From: Nocardiopsis ganjiahuensis DSM 45031
GTDB lineage: Bacteria > Actinomycetota > Actinomycetes > Streptosporangiales > Streptosporangiaceae
Direction: 5' to 3'
Assembly: GCF_000341085.1 (NCBI RefSeq)
Contig: NZ_ANBA01000007.1
Coordinates: 248,001 to 312,000, forward strand
Length of the DNA stretch: 64,000 nt
The translations under genes and the position numbers were made by a program. The notes beneath the pieces were generated by a model. The model saw only the letters and a program-made list of their open reading frames with translations. It did not search any database and was not told where the DNA came from. This document shows positions 7,993-17,785 of the stretch, piece after piece; within the stretch, counting starts at the first letter, position 1, and the number at the start of each line of letters is the position of its first letter.

Positions 7993-10900
7993 TCACCCCT
8001 CCGGGTCGGTCCAGGCCACCTGGACCTGCTCCGGCGGGACTCCGCGGCGGGCCAGCAGGGCGCGGCCGGGGGGCAGGCGCCGGGACGCGACCCCGTTGGC
8101 GAGCCGCCCCTCCATCCGGTCCCCGGAGAACAGCAGACCCGGGGTGGCCATGTCCACGATCGTCTGCGTCACCGGGTCGAACATCGACCGCGAGGCGCCA
8201 CCGGTCCGTCTGGCCGTGACGATGTGCAGTCCCAGGTCGGCCCCCTGGCTGAGGAACTCGGCCAGGGGCTCCAGCGGGTTGCTGCGCCCGGCCACCAGGT
8301 CCAGGTCGTCGACGAACACGAACACCTCCAACCCGTCCCACCAGCTGCGCTCACGCAGCTGACGGGGGGTGACCTCCGGGCCGGGCAGCCGCTGCCGGAT
8401 CATCCCGGCCAGCTCCCCGGCCATCCCCCTGGTGTGCTGGGGGCTGGTGCTGTAGGCCAGCAGGCGGTCCTCGGGCACCAGCCCCAGGTGCGCCCGCCGG
8501 TAGTCGACCATGACGATGCCCACCTCGCGCTCCGGCCTCTGGGCCACCTGCCGCACCAGGGTGCGGATCAGGGTGCTCTTGCCGGTCTGCGGGTCGCCGT
8601 AGACCACCAGGTGCGGATCCTCGTCCGGCCGGTACAGGGAGGGGGCGAGGTCGCTCTCGCCCAGCCCCATGACCAGCCCGGGACCCTGGTGGCGGGGGAG
8701 CAGTTCGTCCAGGGTGACCTGGGTCGGCAGCACCCGCACCCGGTGCACCGGGTCGTGCGGCCAGCGTTCGGAGAGCGTGCGCACCGCGTCGCGCACCCCG
8801 TCGCCCAGGTCGGCGTCCTCGGCCACCCCGTCCAGTCGGGGCAGGGCGATCTGCACGAACGACTCGTCGGAGCGCAGGCCGCGGCCCGGCACGTCCTTGG
8901 GCATCTGCTCGGCGACCTTGCGGCCCAGCTGGGAGTCGTAGGGGTCGGTCAGGCGCAGCTCGAACCTGCCGCCGAACAGCGACTGCATCTTGGAGCGGAC
9001 CTGGTTCCCGGCCGAGGCGGTCAGCACCGTGTGCACGCCCAGGGCCGGGCCGCGCGAGACGATGTCGGTGAGGATGTCGTCCACGTCGGGGAACGCCTCC
9101 CGCAGCCCTGCCCAGCCGTCGATGAGCAGGTACACGTCGCCGTAGATCCCCGACGGCACCCGGCCCTCGGCCCGGGCCTGGCGCAGATCGGCCGGCGAGT
9201 CCAGCCGGGACCGCTGGAAGACGCGTTCGCGCTGTTCGAGCAGGCTCCGCACGTCGGCCAGGATGCGCTGGACCCGTTCCAGGTCCGAGCGCCCGGCCAC
9301 ACCCGCCACGTGCGGCAGCTCCTCGAACGGGGCCATCGAACCGCCGCCGAAGTCGATCGCGTAGACGGCGATCCGCCCGGGCGGGTACCGCCAGGCCAGG
9401 CTGGCGACGAGGGTGCGAAGCAGGGTGGACTTGCCGGACTGCGGGCCGCCCAGCACCACGATGTTGCTCTCGCCTCCGGTGAAGTCCAGGTCGGCGGCGG
9501 TCTGCGCCTGCTCCCGTGGCAGGTCGGCCAGCCCGATGATCGCCCGCGCCTCGGCCGGGTCGGGTTCCACAGGGCTCCCCTCGGGCCCGGTCAGGTCCTC
9601 TCCCAACTGCTCCAGCAGCCCGTCCAGGGTCATCACCGAGGGCAGCGGTGCCAGCCAGACCGGCCGCACCGGCGACGCACCCGATGCCACGAGCCGGTCC
9701 ACCGTCACCCGCAGGGTCGTGGGGGTCTCCTCCTCGTCGTCACCGGCGTCCTGCCCCGCCTGCGGTCCCTCGTCCCGTGCGGAGTCCGGCGGCCGGGTCA
9801 GGGACGCCAGCCCGTTGAAGGAGATCAGCGGCAGAACCTGCGGAACCTCGTCCTCCCGGTCCTGGCTGGGCGGCACGTACGGCTGGGAGACCATGGCGGC
9901 CTTGAACCGCTCGAAGACGGTCGTGTCCACCTTCAGGTACCCCGAACCCGGCTCCGGGGGCAGGTGGTAGGCGTCGCCGACACCGATCGCCTCGCGGCTC
10001 TCGGCCTCGGAGAAGGTGCGCAGGCCGATCCGGTAGGACAGGTGCGACTCCAGCCCCTTGATCTTCCCCGAGTCCAGCCGCTGGGTGGCCAGCAGCAGGT
10101 GCACGCCGATGGAACGGCCGATCCGGCCGATGGCCACGAACAGCTCCGCGAAGTCCGGGTGCGCGGTGAGCAGCTCGGAGAACTCGTCGATGATCACCAG
10201 CAGGTGGGGGAGCGGTTCCAGCTCCGGGCGGCGGCCCCGCGCGCTCTCGTAGGCGTGCAGGTTGGGCAGGTTGCCCGCGTCCTTGAGCGCCTGCTGGCGG
10301 CGGGTCAGCTCACCGAACATCGCCTCCCGGAAACGCTCCACCAGGGAGTCGTCGTCGGCGAGGTTGGTGATCAGTCCGGCGCTGTGCGGCAGCAGGTCGG
10401 TGTCGGCGAAGGTCGCGCCGCCCTTGAAGTCCACCAGGAGCAGCGCGAGCTGGTCGGGGGAGTGGTTGATCACCAGGGAGGTGACCAGGGTCCGCAGCAT
10501 CTCCGACTTGCCCGAGCCGGTGGCGCCCACCACGAGCCCGTGCGGGCCCATCCCGCCGAAGGCGGACTCCTTCAGGTCGAGCAGGACCGTGTTCCCCTCC
10601 GGTCCCACTCCGATCGGCACCCTCAGGAAGTCGCCGGTCCCCCGGGGGAGCCAGGTACGGCCCGTGTCCAGCTGGGCCACGTCGGGCACACCGAGGATCT
10701 CCGGCAGGCCGACGGTGGCGTGCATGGCGTCGGCGTTGTCCGCGGCGGCCAGCCGTACCGGGGACAGGGTTCGGGCCAGGGTGGTGAGCTGGTCGCGGTC
10801 GGCCTGGTCCGCGCGCCCCCGCAGCGGCGGGTCGGCCTCCTCCGGGCCGACCTGGCCGGGAGGGGGCTGCGCGGTCTCGCGGTCCTCCCGGAGGGAGCCG

Positions 10901-12024
10901 TCCGCCTCCACGTACAGGCGCGTGTCGACGTGCCCGGGCTCCTCGCGGCGTTCGCCCACGAGGAAGATCAGATGGATGCCGATGTCGGCCAGGGAGTGCA
11001 CCGGCGGTTCGGCGGCCAGCCCGGAGAGGGTGGCCTGGAACTCGCCGTCGACGACCACGACCAGCCGCGAGGTCCCCGGCCCGGGGGGAGCGCCCCGTCT
11101 GCGCTGCATGTCGATGGTGCGCTGCTCGATCTCCGCCGACAGCAGTTCGGTCATCTCCACCGTGTTGGCCGCCACCAGGCGCGCGGGCATCGGGCCGTCG
11201 TCGACGCCCTCGAGCGTGTTGTGCGGCAGCCACTTGAGCCAGTCCCACTCCGGGACCAGCCGCTGGTGGCGCACCACGCCCAGGCGCACGTCTCCGGGTG
11301 CGGAGAAGGTCGCCAGTTGGGCGGCCACGGACCGGGCCACCCCTCTGGCCGCCGCCCGGTCGCCCACGATCGACACCACGCCGCAGTCGCGCAGGGGAAG
11401 GACCAGGGGCTGTTCGGCCACCTCCGCGTACAGGTCGACCAGCTGCTCGGCGATGCCCTGGCAGACGGGGTCGTAGACGATCAGCGGGTTGGCCCTGTCG
11501 ATGTTCAGGCTCAGCCGCCGCGCCAGCGGTCGGGTGCCCTCACCGACCCGCACGTGCAGGAAGTCGGGATCGCCCACACGCCGCTCCCACCTGCGGGCGG
11601 GCAGCCGCGCGGCCTCGGCGAGCAGGCGCGGGGCCGGGTGCCGGAACAGGGCCGCCGCCCGTTGGAGCCCCGCGACCTCGCGGACCGTCTCACGCAGGTG
11701 GTCGAGGTAGTCCAGGTACCGTTCGCGCTGTTCGCGGATGCGCCGCCGGGGGCCGTTGCGCTGGGACACGAACATCACGATGCCCACGGCGACGCTGGCC
11801 ATCATGACCATCGCCCCGATCACGGCGAACAGCGGACGGTTCCCGAGCGTGATCGTCATCAGCAGGGAACCCGAACCCGTGATGATCGGCATCATGATCA
11901 TCGCCGAGGAACTCGACGCCGGCGGGTTCTCCGGAAGCTGCGGGGGCGTGGCGATCACCAGGGGCGAGCGCCCGGGGTCCGGGACCGCATGGCGCGCGGG
12001 CCGGTGAACCAGCGTTGTGGACAC
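7993..12024 (-). CDS. eccC: type VII secretion FtsK/SpoIIIE-type ATPase EccC
   Basis: 1343 aa from GTG 12024, chosen because GGAGAGG lies 6 nt upstream; the longer frame lacks support. Two hydrophobic segments near residues 40-90 anchor the protein. Three FtsK/SpoIIIE ATPase domains follow. D1 has Walker A GATGSGKSE (about 498) and Walker B VIIDEFSELL. D2 has GGPQSGKST (about 861), and D3 has GDPQTGKST (about 1146). The three-domain single-chain form matches EccC and YukBA/EssC rather than split EccCa/EccCb. It powers export of WXG100 substrates through the membrane. All three P-loops look intact. It is divergent from eccD (205-bp gap). Confidence 0.93.
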   Translation of the reverse strand: MSTTLVHRPARHAVPDPGRSPLVIATPPQLPENPPASSSSAMIMMPIITGSGSLLMTITLGNRPLFAVIGAMVMMASVAVGIVMFVSQRNGPRRRIREQRERYLDYLDHLRETVREVAGLQRAAALFRHPAPRLLAEAARLPARRWERRVGDPDFLHVRVGEGTRPLARRLSLNIDRANPLIVYDPVCQGIAEQLVDLYAEVAEQPLVLPLRDCGVVSIVGDRAAARGVARSVAAQLATFSAPGDVRLGVVRHQRLVPEWDWLKWLPHNTLEGVDDGPMPARLVAANTVEMTELLSAEIEQRTIDMQRRRGAPPGPGTSRLVVVVDGEFQATLSGLAAEPPVHSLADIGIHLIFLVGERREEPGHVDTRLYVEADGSLREDRETAQPPPGQVGPEEADPPLRGRADQADRDQLTTLARTLSPVRLAAADNADAMHATVGLPEILGVPDVAQLDTGRTWLPRGTGDFLRVPIGVGPEGNTVLLDLKESAFGGMGPHGLVVGATGSGKSEMLRTLVTSLVINHSPDQLALLLVDFKGGATFADTDLLPHSAGLITNLADDDSLVERFREAMFGELTRRQQALKDAGNLPNLHAYESARGRRPELEPLPHLLVIIDEFSELLTAHPDFAELFVAIGRIGRSIGVHLLLATQRLDSGKIKGLESHLSYRIGLRTFSEAESREAIGVGDAYHLPPEPGSGYLKVDTTVFERFKAAMVSQPYVPPSQDREDEVPQVLPLISFNGLASLTRPPDSARDEGPQAGQDAGDDEEETPTTLRVTVDRLVASGASPVRPVWLAPLPSVMTLDGLLEQLGEDLTGPEGSPVEPDPAEARAIIGLADLPREQAQTAADLDFTGGESNIVVLGGPQSGKSTLLRTLVASLAWRYPPGRIAVYAIDFGGGSMAPFEELPHVAGVAGRSDLERVQRILADVRSLLEQRERVFQRSRLDSPADLRQARAEGRVPSGIYGDVYLLIDGWAGLREAFPDVDDILTDIVSRGPALGVHTVLTASAGNQVRSKMQSLFGGRFELRLTDPYDSQLGRKVAEQMPKDVPGRGLRSDESFVQIALPRLDGVAEDADLGDGVRDAVRTLSERWPHDPVHRVRVLPTQVTLDELLPRHQGPGLVMGLGESDLAPSLYRPDEDPHLVVYGDPQTGKSTLIRTLVRQVAQRPEREVGIVMVDYRRAHLGLVPEDRLLAYSTSPQHTRGMAGELAGMIRQRLPGPEVTPRQLRERSWWDGLEVFVFVDDLDLVAGRSNPLEPLAEFLSQGADLGLHIVTARRTGGASRSMFDPVTQTIVDMATPGLLFSGDRMEGRLANGVASRRLPPGRALLARRGVPPEQVQVAWTDPEG

Positions 12025-12229
12025 GAAGGGCCTCTCCGGTCGTGTGGGCCCCGAAGGTCCGGGACGCACCGATTGCTACCTTGATGATCCCGCGCCGCCC
12101 CGGCGCCGGACAAATCTGCTTTCGCGGCCCTGTGGAAAACCGGCCGCGGTTTCGTGGGATCCCATCCCCCGGTGTCCGGTTCTCCGCCGGACGCGCTTGA
12201 TCCGAGAACCCGAGAACGGAGTGCGTTTC

Positions 12230-13576
12230 GTGAGCGGATACTGCCGGGTCACGGTCACGGGGCCCGACAAGTGGGCCGACCTCGCCCTGCCGGGCACCGT
12301 TTCCGTGGCCACGCTCATGCCCCAGGTGGTGCGGGTGTGCTCACCCGGACCGGAAGGGCTCCAGGCCGCCGAGTGGAGCCTGGCGCGAGTCGACGGGACC
12401 CCCCTGCCCGCGGGGGGATCCCTGCGTGAGGCCGGTGTCCTGGACGGCGACGTCCTCGTCCTGCGCAGGGAGGCCGCACCCGAACGCCCGACCTTCGTCG
12501 ACGACGTGCGCGGTTCCGTCGAGGACCGCGTGGACGGGACCGCGTGGCTGTGGCGGCCCTCCACCACCCTCGGGCTGGGCCTGGCCCTGGCCGCCCTCGG
12601 ACCCCTGCTGCTCGCCCTGGCCATGGCCGTGGTCCGCACCGCGCCCGTGGACCTGGCCGTCGCGCCCCTGGGCCTTCTGGTGTCCCTGGCGGCGCTGTGG
12701 CTGGCCGGTCGACGCTCCCTGCCCGGCGTCGCCCACGCGGTCCAGGTCGCGGCCTGCGGCTGGGGGGCGCTGGCCGCGGTCCTGGCTGTTCTCGCGGTGG
12801 GCGGGGCCCCGCCCGCACCCGTGGCGCTGGCCCTGTTCGCCTGCTCCGGCGCGCTGGCCGCCGCCGCGGCCGGATGGGCCCTGAACCAGGCGATGCTGCC
12901 CTACCTCGCCGGGCTGAGCGTGGTGACCGGCGGGTCGGTCGTGCTCGTGGCCCTGGGCCTGTTCGTGCACGGCCCGATGGCCCTGCGGCTGCTGGCGGTC
13001 CTGCTGGTCCTGGGCATCGGGGGCCTGCCCCGGATGGCCCTGGCCCTGGGCGGGCTCTCCGGCCTGGACTACGAGGTGCGCCAGGTCGGCCGGACCGACA
13101 CCGCGAGGTTCGAGTCGGGCCTGGCCACCAGTGACCGGCTGCTGCTGGGAACGCTCCTGGGATCGGTGGCGGCGGCCGTCGCCGCGGTGGCGCTCCTGGC
13201 GGCCACCGGTGAGGGGGCCCGCGACCTCGTGCTGGCCGCCCTCGTGTCGCTGGTCCTGCTCCTGCGCTCCCGGCTCTTCGACCGGGTCTCCCACGTGCTG
13301 CCGATCCGGCTGGGCGGGGTGTGCGGGCTGGCCGTGACCGGCGCCGTCGCGGCGTCAGGGGCTGGCTGGTCCCTGGCCCTGGCACCCGCCGCGGCCCTGC
13401 TGCTCGGCACCGCGGTCGCGGCCCTGAGCGCGGTGCGCCTGACCGACGTGCCCCGCGCCTCCCTGAGGCGGATCCTCAACGGGGTGGAGGTCGCGGCCGT
13501 CATCGGCATGTGCGTCGCCGCGGTGTGGGCACTGGGCGTCTACGAGGCCGTGACCTCGATCGACCTGCCGTTCTGA
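12230..13576 (+). CDS. eccD: type VII secretion integral membrane protein EccD
   Basis: 448 aa from GTG 12230; AACGGAG is 8 nt upstream. Residues 1-85 form a ubiquitin-like (YukD/EccD N-terminal) domain, with YCRVTVTGPDKWADLALPG and a DGDVLVLRREA end. From about residue 105 there are roughly eleven hydrophobic segments, as in ESX EccD. In ESX systems EccD dimers line the secretion pore. No eccB, eccE or mycP gene is present in the window, which is unusual for a complete T7SSa locus. A strong hairpin follows. Confidence 0.9.
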   Translation: MSGYCRVTVTGPDKWADLALPGTVSVATLMPQVVRVCSPGPEGLQAAEWSLARVDGTPLPAGGSLREAGVLDGDVLVLRREAAPERPTFVDDVRGSVEDRVDGTAWLWRPSTTLGLGLALAALGPLLLALAMAVVRTAPVDLAVAPLGLLVSLAALWLAGRRSLPGVAHAVQVAACGWGALAAVLAVLAVGGAPPAPVALALFACSGALAAAAAGWALNQAMLPYLAGLSVVTGGSVVLVALGLFVHGPMALRLLAVLLVLGIGGLPRMALALGGLSGLDYEVRQVGRTDTARFESGLATSDRLLLGTLLGSVAAAVAAVALLAATGEGARDLVLAALVSLVLLLRSRLFDRVSHVLPIRLGGVCGLAVTGAVAASGAGWSLALAPAAALLLGTAVAALSAVRLTDVPRASLRRILNGVEVAAVIGMCVAAVWALGVYEAVTSIDLPF

Positions 13577-13583
13577 CCCAGCA

Positions 13584-13622
13584 GGGCCGCCCGCGCCCCC
13601 AGCCGTGGGGTGCGGGCGGCCC
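13584..13622. terminator. bidirectional terminator after eccD
   Basis: A long stem (13584-13599 with 13607-13622, one unpaired position region) and a 7-base loop sit between convergent eccD and the 931-aa gene. Confidence 0.7.
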
Positions 13623-13641
13623 ACCGCTGATCGTCAAGGGC

Positions 13642-16437
13642 TCACCGGCTCGCGTTCTCCTTGTAGTCCTCCTTGTCGATGTCGGAGCTGAGGCCCTTGA
13701 TCACCTCGTAGTAGCCGGCGTGATAGGCCCGTGAGTACTGGTCGGCCACCTCGTGGGCCTCGCGCTCGGTCCCGTCCGGGAAGGCGATGGACGCCTTCTC
13801 GCTCTTCAACAGACGGTCGAGGGCGGTGTCGGGGCTGATACCGGTCTCGCTGTCCCGCTTGCCGGTCCGGTCGCCCTTGTCGAACTCGTAGTAATCCACG
13901 ACCTTCTTCCCGTCGTCGGTGAGGAGCTGCGGGCTGACGTCCTCCACCTGCTGGACGTCGATCCGGCCACTGCGGACCATGGCGTCGAGGAGGTCCAGCT
14001 TGGTCTTGTAGTCGTGGTTCACCTGCGAGTAGGTCCGGCCGTGCTTGTTCGCGCCGAAAGCGTGCGTGGAGTCGTCCCCGACCCCGGCGTCCACCGCCTT
14101 CTCGTAGTTGTCACTGTTCACCGACTGGTCGACCCGATCGTTGAACTCGAACGTCGCCGCGGTGATGCCGGCGATCGCCAGGCCGCCCGGAGCGGAGGGC
14201 AGCACGTTGGCCACACCGAAGGCCAGGCCGCTCGCGACGGCGATGTCGCGCTTCTTGTCCACCGCGGCCTGGGCCTCGGCGTTGTCCATGTCGATGCTGC
14301 GGTCGAGAGTGTCGCCGCGTACAGCGGCGTCCAAGAGGGCACGGAACGTGGAGTTGCGGTAGGCGATGTCCTTTTGTTCGTCCTCCCCCAGGAGACGGTG
14401 TGTGCTGTCGAGGTCAAGCGCGCCCGCGGCTCCGTAGAGCTTTTGCACCGTGGTGTCCTCGGCCGCCGCGAACTGGAGGAACCGCTGGCGTTCCTCGAAC
14501 CCGAGCTGTATCCCGTCATCGTCCTTGGGCTGGTTGGAGTTGTCGTAGGAGCTGAAGTCGTCCAGGTAGGCCAGCGCCACGTCGCCGAAGACACGGGACA
14601 ACTCGGGGTTCACCCGACCGAAGGCGGCGTCCGGGTACTCCACCTCGATCTTTTCCCCGTCGACCTCGATCTTCTCCTTGACGGTGATTCCGGTGTTGGT
14701 CAGCGCGTCGTAGACGTCCTTGTCCCCGGCGGTCATCCGGATCAGGCCTTCGGCGGACTCCCGGGCCAGCCTCTGCATGCCGCCGAACTCTCCTTCGGCG
14801 GCCTCGGGGATCCATCCGGTGAGCCCTGCCGCCGCCTTCCCGCCGTCCTCCCAGTCGTGCGTGTACAGGCCCAGGAGCGCGTCGGAGGTCGAGCCGAAGT
14901 CCGGCATCGACGGGACCCGGTAGCGCGGGTTGTCGCTGTTCTCCCACGGCGGAGCGGCCGAATCGGTCAGGATCCGGTGGTTGGCCTCCTCGTTGCGGGT
15001 CGTCACGTCGAGCAGGTGGGAGATCGACGTGTCCTCCTCCGGGTTCGGTCCGCCGATCCGGTCGCCCTGGTTCAGGTGGTGGCCCAGAGCCAGCGTCGTG
15101 TTCGAGGAGAACTCGGTTCCGCCGCGCAGCTCCGGGTCGGCGTGCTCAAACAGGTCTCCCAGATCTCGGGCGTCCTTCATCCAGTTGTGCTTGTCGTTGG
15201 CGAAGATCCTGCCGTCGACGTGGTCGCCGTCCATGGTGGGGATACCGCCGGCGAAGTTCCGCACGCTCTCGGGCAGCAGGTCCTGGCCGCCGCCGACCTT
15301 CTCGTCGGAGAGCACCAGGAGACCGTCGGCCATGGCTCCGGCGAACTGTTCGCGTTCCGCCTCGCTCCAGCCGGGACCGTCGTTCCCCTTCAGCCACGGC
15401 ATGAGTCGGACGACGCCGTAGGGCGACTGCTCCTCGAGTTCACCGTAGAAGGTCCGCAGGAAGTCGAGCTCGTCCTCGTCCAGCTTGGGACGGTGTGAGA
15501 CCGCGCCGTACGGCAGTCCCGTGGTGGCCCTGCCGGCCTCCTGGAGCGCCTTGGCCTTGGCCGAGACCGCGCCGACCGCGGCGAGGATCTCGTGGTAACG
15601 GGCGTCCGGCTCCTTGTCCCCGCTCAGGTAGGCCTCCAGCTCCTTGGCCATCTTCTTGGCCTCGCCCGAGGAGACCGGGAGCGGGGTGTCGTGCTCCGGG
15701 CCCAGGACGTTGTACGCGCCCCAGCCGAGGACGCCGGCTTCGACGAGGGCCTTCAGGTTGCTCGGCTCGGGGCCGCCGTCCAGAAGGGCGGCCCGCTCCC
15801 CGGCGGTGTCCAGGAGCTCGCTCTTGAGGTCCTTGCCCTTCTTGTTGAACCGGGCGAGTACTTCCATGTAGGCAGCGCGCAGGCCGGCGTGCGGGTCGTG
15901 GGGCAGCGCCATGGGCGGCTGCGACGGGTTGAGGGGAAGGCCGGACCCGCCTGCCGAGGGGGAGAGCACGGGGGTGTGCGCCAGCCGCGCGGCAGTGATC
16001 GCGCTCCGGTAGTCCGAGATCAGGTCCTCCCGATCCTTCCGGAAGGCGGTGACGTCCTTGTGCCACAGATCGGCGATCGAGGCGGCGAAGGTGAGGACCA
16101 TGCAGGCCTTCCGCCACTCCTGCTCGTTGTAGTCGCCGGCGGTGCTGATGTCGGTGCTGATCAGCTCGCTGAACTCCGTGGCGGATCCGGTGATGGCCTT
16201 GCGGCCTCCCTCGGCGCCTCCCAGGGCCCGGTCGGCGAGGTTCCACGCCGCCTTGGCCTCCGCCTGGAGGTCGGCCAGCTTCACGTCGGTGTCCGGGGGG
16301 TCGAACTCGGGAACCGGCACGGAGGTGGCCGGCGGGAAGGGGCTGTTGGGTTGGAGAGGATTGTGGGGTTGGAGGGGGTATTGGGGCTGGGGAGGGCCGC
16401 CGGGCAGGAAGTAGGGCGAGGGGTCGGTGGAGGTCAT
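13642..16437 (-). CDS. large T7SS-locus protein with WXG100-like helical N-terminus (probable substrate)
   Basis: 931 aa from ATG 16437, with GGAAGG 6 nt upstream. A Pro/Gln-rich start (PQPQYPLQPHNPLQPNSPF, residues 14-35) is followed by about 110 residues of long helices containing EQEWRKACMVL, the size and style of WXG100/LXG export domains. A long mixed region has LPESVRNFAGGIPT and DALLGLYTHDWEDGG segments that recall the large 'TPR repeat region' proteins of mycobacteria; that resemblance is from memory. Near residue 780 there is a Gly/Ala hydrophobic stretch (LAFGVANVLPSAPGGLAIAG). No known toxin motif is seen. It is co-transcribed with the 139-aa gene 94 bp upstream. Confidence 0.65.
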   Translation of the reverse strand: MTSTDPSPYFLPGGPPQPQYPLQPHNPLQPNSPFPPATSVPVPEFDPPDTDVKLADLQAEAKAAWNLADRALGGAEGGRKAITGSATEFSELISTDISTAGDYNEQEWRKACMVLTFAASIADLWHKDVTAFRKDREDLISDYRSAITAARLAHTPVLSPSAGGSGLPLNPSQPPMALPHDPHAGLRAAYMEVLARFNKKGKDLKSELLDTAGERAALLDGGPEPSNLKALVEAGVLGWGAYNVLGPEHDTPLPVSSGEAKKMAKELEAYLSGDKEPDARYHEILAAVGAVSAKAKALQEAGRATTGLPYGAVSHRPKLDEDELDFLRTFYGELEEQSPYGVVRLMPWLKGNDGPGWSEAEREQFAGAMADGLLVLSDEKVGGGQDLLPESVRNFAGGIPTMDGDHVDGRIFANDKHNWMKDARDLGDLFEHADPELRGGTEFSSNTTLALGHHLNQGDRIGGPNPEEDTSISHLLDVTTRNEEANHRILTDSAAPPWENSDNPRYRVPSMPDFGSTSDALLGLYTHDWEDGGKAAAGLTGWIPEAAEGEFGGMQRLARESAEGLIRMTAGDKDVYDALTNTGITVKEKIEVDGEKIEVEYPDAAFGRVNPELSRVFGDVALAYLDDFSSYDNSNQPKDDDGIQLGFEERQRFLQFAAAEDTTVQKLYGAAGALDLDSTHRLLGEDEQKDIAYRNSTFRALLDAAVRGDTLDRSIDMDNAEAQAAVDKKRDIAVASGLAFGVANVLPSAPGGLAIAGITAATFEFNDRVDQSVNSDNYEKAVDAGVGDDSTHAFGANKHGRTYSQVNHDYKTKLDLLDAMVRSGRIDVQQVEDVSPQLLTDDGKKVVDYYEFDKGDRTGKRDSETGISPDTALDRLLKSEKASIAFPDGTEREAHEVADQYSRAYHAGYYEVIKGLSSDIDKEDYKENASR

Positions 16438-16531
16438 CGGGTGCCTTCCGTGGCGCGAGAAGGTGCGTACGTGGAGTGGGGGAGCCCTTCGGACCGGATA
16501 CGGGCCGGGGCGCCGGGGGTTTCCCTGGACG

Positions 16532-16951
16532 TCAGGGCTTGTTGTTGATCTCGCGCAGGAGGATGTTGCGGTCGTAGTACTCCGGTGCCAGCACACCCAC
16601 GGGCAGGTTCTCGGGCGCAGGGACGAGCAACGGGTTCAGGTACGGGAAGGCGGAGCTGTACTTCCCCTTGACCTCGACGTCGGTCCCCTCCACACGTGCG
16701 GCCGCCGCCACGACGTTCTCGGAGATGGTCACACCGTTCTTCTGCACCGTCTCCACCGCCTTCTTGTGGTTGAGGTAGTACTCCGAGAAGGCCTTGTTGA
16801 GCTTGGCTTCCACGCACTCGCTGTCGAGGTTCTCCATGGCGGTCCTGAAGGCGTTGGGGAGCCCCTCCAGCGCTCCGTTGATCCGCGCGCTGATCCGGCC
16901 CGCGGCCTTGCCCGCCTCGGTGTTGCTCGCGACTGTCGATGCGTCGCCCAT
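16532..16951 (-). CDS. ESAT-6-like small helical protein, partner of the 931-aa protein
   Basis: 139 aa from ATG 16951, with GAGGAGGG 6 nt upstream. No signal peptide. Residues 1-80 are predicted amphipathic helices (TEAGKAAGRISARINGALEGL and AKLNKAFSEYYLNHKKAVETV), followed by a short strand-rich tail. This resembles Esx-type or DUF-type partners that precede large T7SS substrates, although no WXG motif is present. It is the first gene of the minus-strand unit. Its divergence from the WXG100 genes at 17380 places both under one 430-bp control region. Confidence 0.6.
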   Translation of the reverse strand: MGDASTVASNTEAGKAAGRISARINGALEGLPNAFRTAMENLDSECVEAKLNKAFSEYYLNHKKAVETVQKNGVTISENVVAAAARVEGTDVEVKGKYSSAFPYLNPLLVPAPENLPVGVLAPEYYDRNILLREINNKP

Positions 16952-17231
16952 GGCTGGCCCTCCTCGTCCTGGTTCGATGGGATGTCCGACCGGTGCAGCC
17001 GGAGCCTGGGGCACGAGGGGCCGGCCGACGCCGTGGGGGCGCGAACCCTATGAGAGTAGGCAATCCCCCTCGGGTGTTCCAGTGCGCCCCGTACCGCCGG
17101 TGGTGGCGGTGGTCACACGCGGCGACGCCGATCCCGGGCTGCTCGCGACCTCGCCGCGGTTTCACCCGGAGTCACCGTCATCCGCCTGGGATGCCGGGAA
17201 CACCGCATTGGTTGGCGCGATCCCTAACGCG

Positions 17232-17260
17232 TTGACAGGGGTGCGAAGGTTCACTACCTT
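17232..17260 (+). promoter_or_regulatory. sigma70-type promoter of the WXG100 operon
   Basis: A perfect -35 TTGACA (17232-17237), a 17-bp spacer and -10 TACCTT (17255-17260, TAnnnT form) lie about 120 bp before the first WXG100-size gene. The remaining divergent region (16952-17379) shows no gene. Confidence 0.6.
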
Positions 17261-17379
17261 CCGATTTCGAGTGGTTTCAGAGCCGAACCGGACCGGCACC
17301 CAGAACTCCGCGGAGTGACAGCGCCCCTGAACCGGCGGTGAACGCAGGTCAGGGTGGTCGGCGGGGAAAGGACCGGTAC

Positions 17380-17712
17380 ATGAGTCAGAGGGTCGGAACC
17401 GAGGAGACCACCTCCCTTTCACAGGGGGGCAACCGCCTCGACGAGGAAAGCCAGGGGCTCACGGAGCGCCTGCGGTCGCTTCTCGACGTCCTCGAGCAGG
17501 ACGGACAGGCACTGCAGGGAGGTGCCCTCCGGGCCTACCGGGAGGGCCAGGGCGAGTTGGTCACCGGCTTCAACGCACTCCTCAAGTGGTGCGAGAAGTA
17601 CGGCGTCAACCTCAACCTCGGCCAGGCGAGGATCAACGAGACCGACGGCGACAGCGAGCAGGCCTTCGCCAAGGCCGAGCAGGAGCTCAGCTACATGAAG
17701 CCGATCAACTGA
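17380..17712 (+). CDS. WXG100-size ESAT-6-like protein with degenerate motif
   Basis: 110 aa from ATG 17380 (GAAAGGA 7 nt upstream). It is all-helical: residues 15-55 and 60-105 would form the hairpin of the Esx fold. At the turn where WXG is expected the sequence is LQGGALRAYREGQ, so Trp is missing. Size and the position 73 bp before a clear WXG100 gene make it the probable EsxA/EsxB-type heterodimer partner, exported by EccC. No YxxxD/E tail signal is evident. Confidence 0.65.
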   Translation: MSQRVGTEETTSLSQGGNRLDEESQGLTERLRSLLDVLEQDGQALQGGALRAYREGQGELVTGFNALLKWCEKYGVNLNLGQARINETDGDSEQAFAKAEQELSYMKPIN

Positions 17713-17785
17713 TCTTGACTCCCCTTGCCCGGTCCCTCGGAGCCGGGCCTTCCGGAGCAGGCCACCTAGAGAGCGAGACCACCCC

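Noticed and set aside
8224..12084. 1286-aa open frame antisense to eccC
   Set aside because: It arises from the high third-position GC of the real gene. The minus frame has FtsK motifs and a ribosome site, while the plus frame has neither domain nor start signal.
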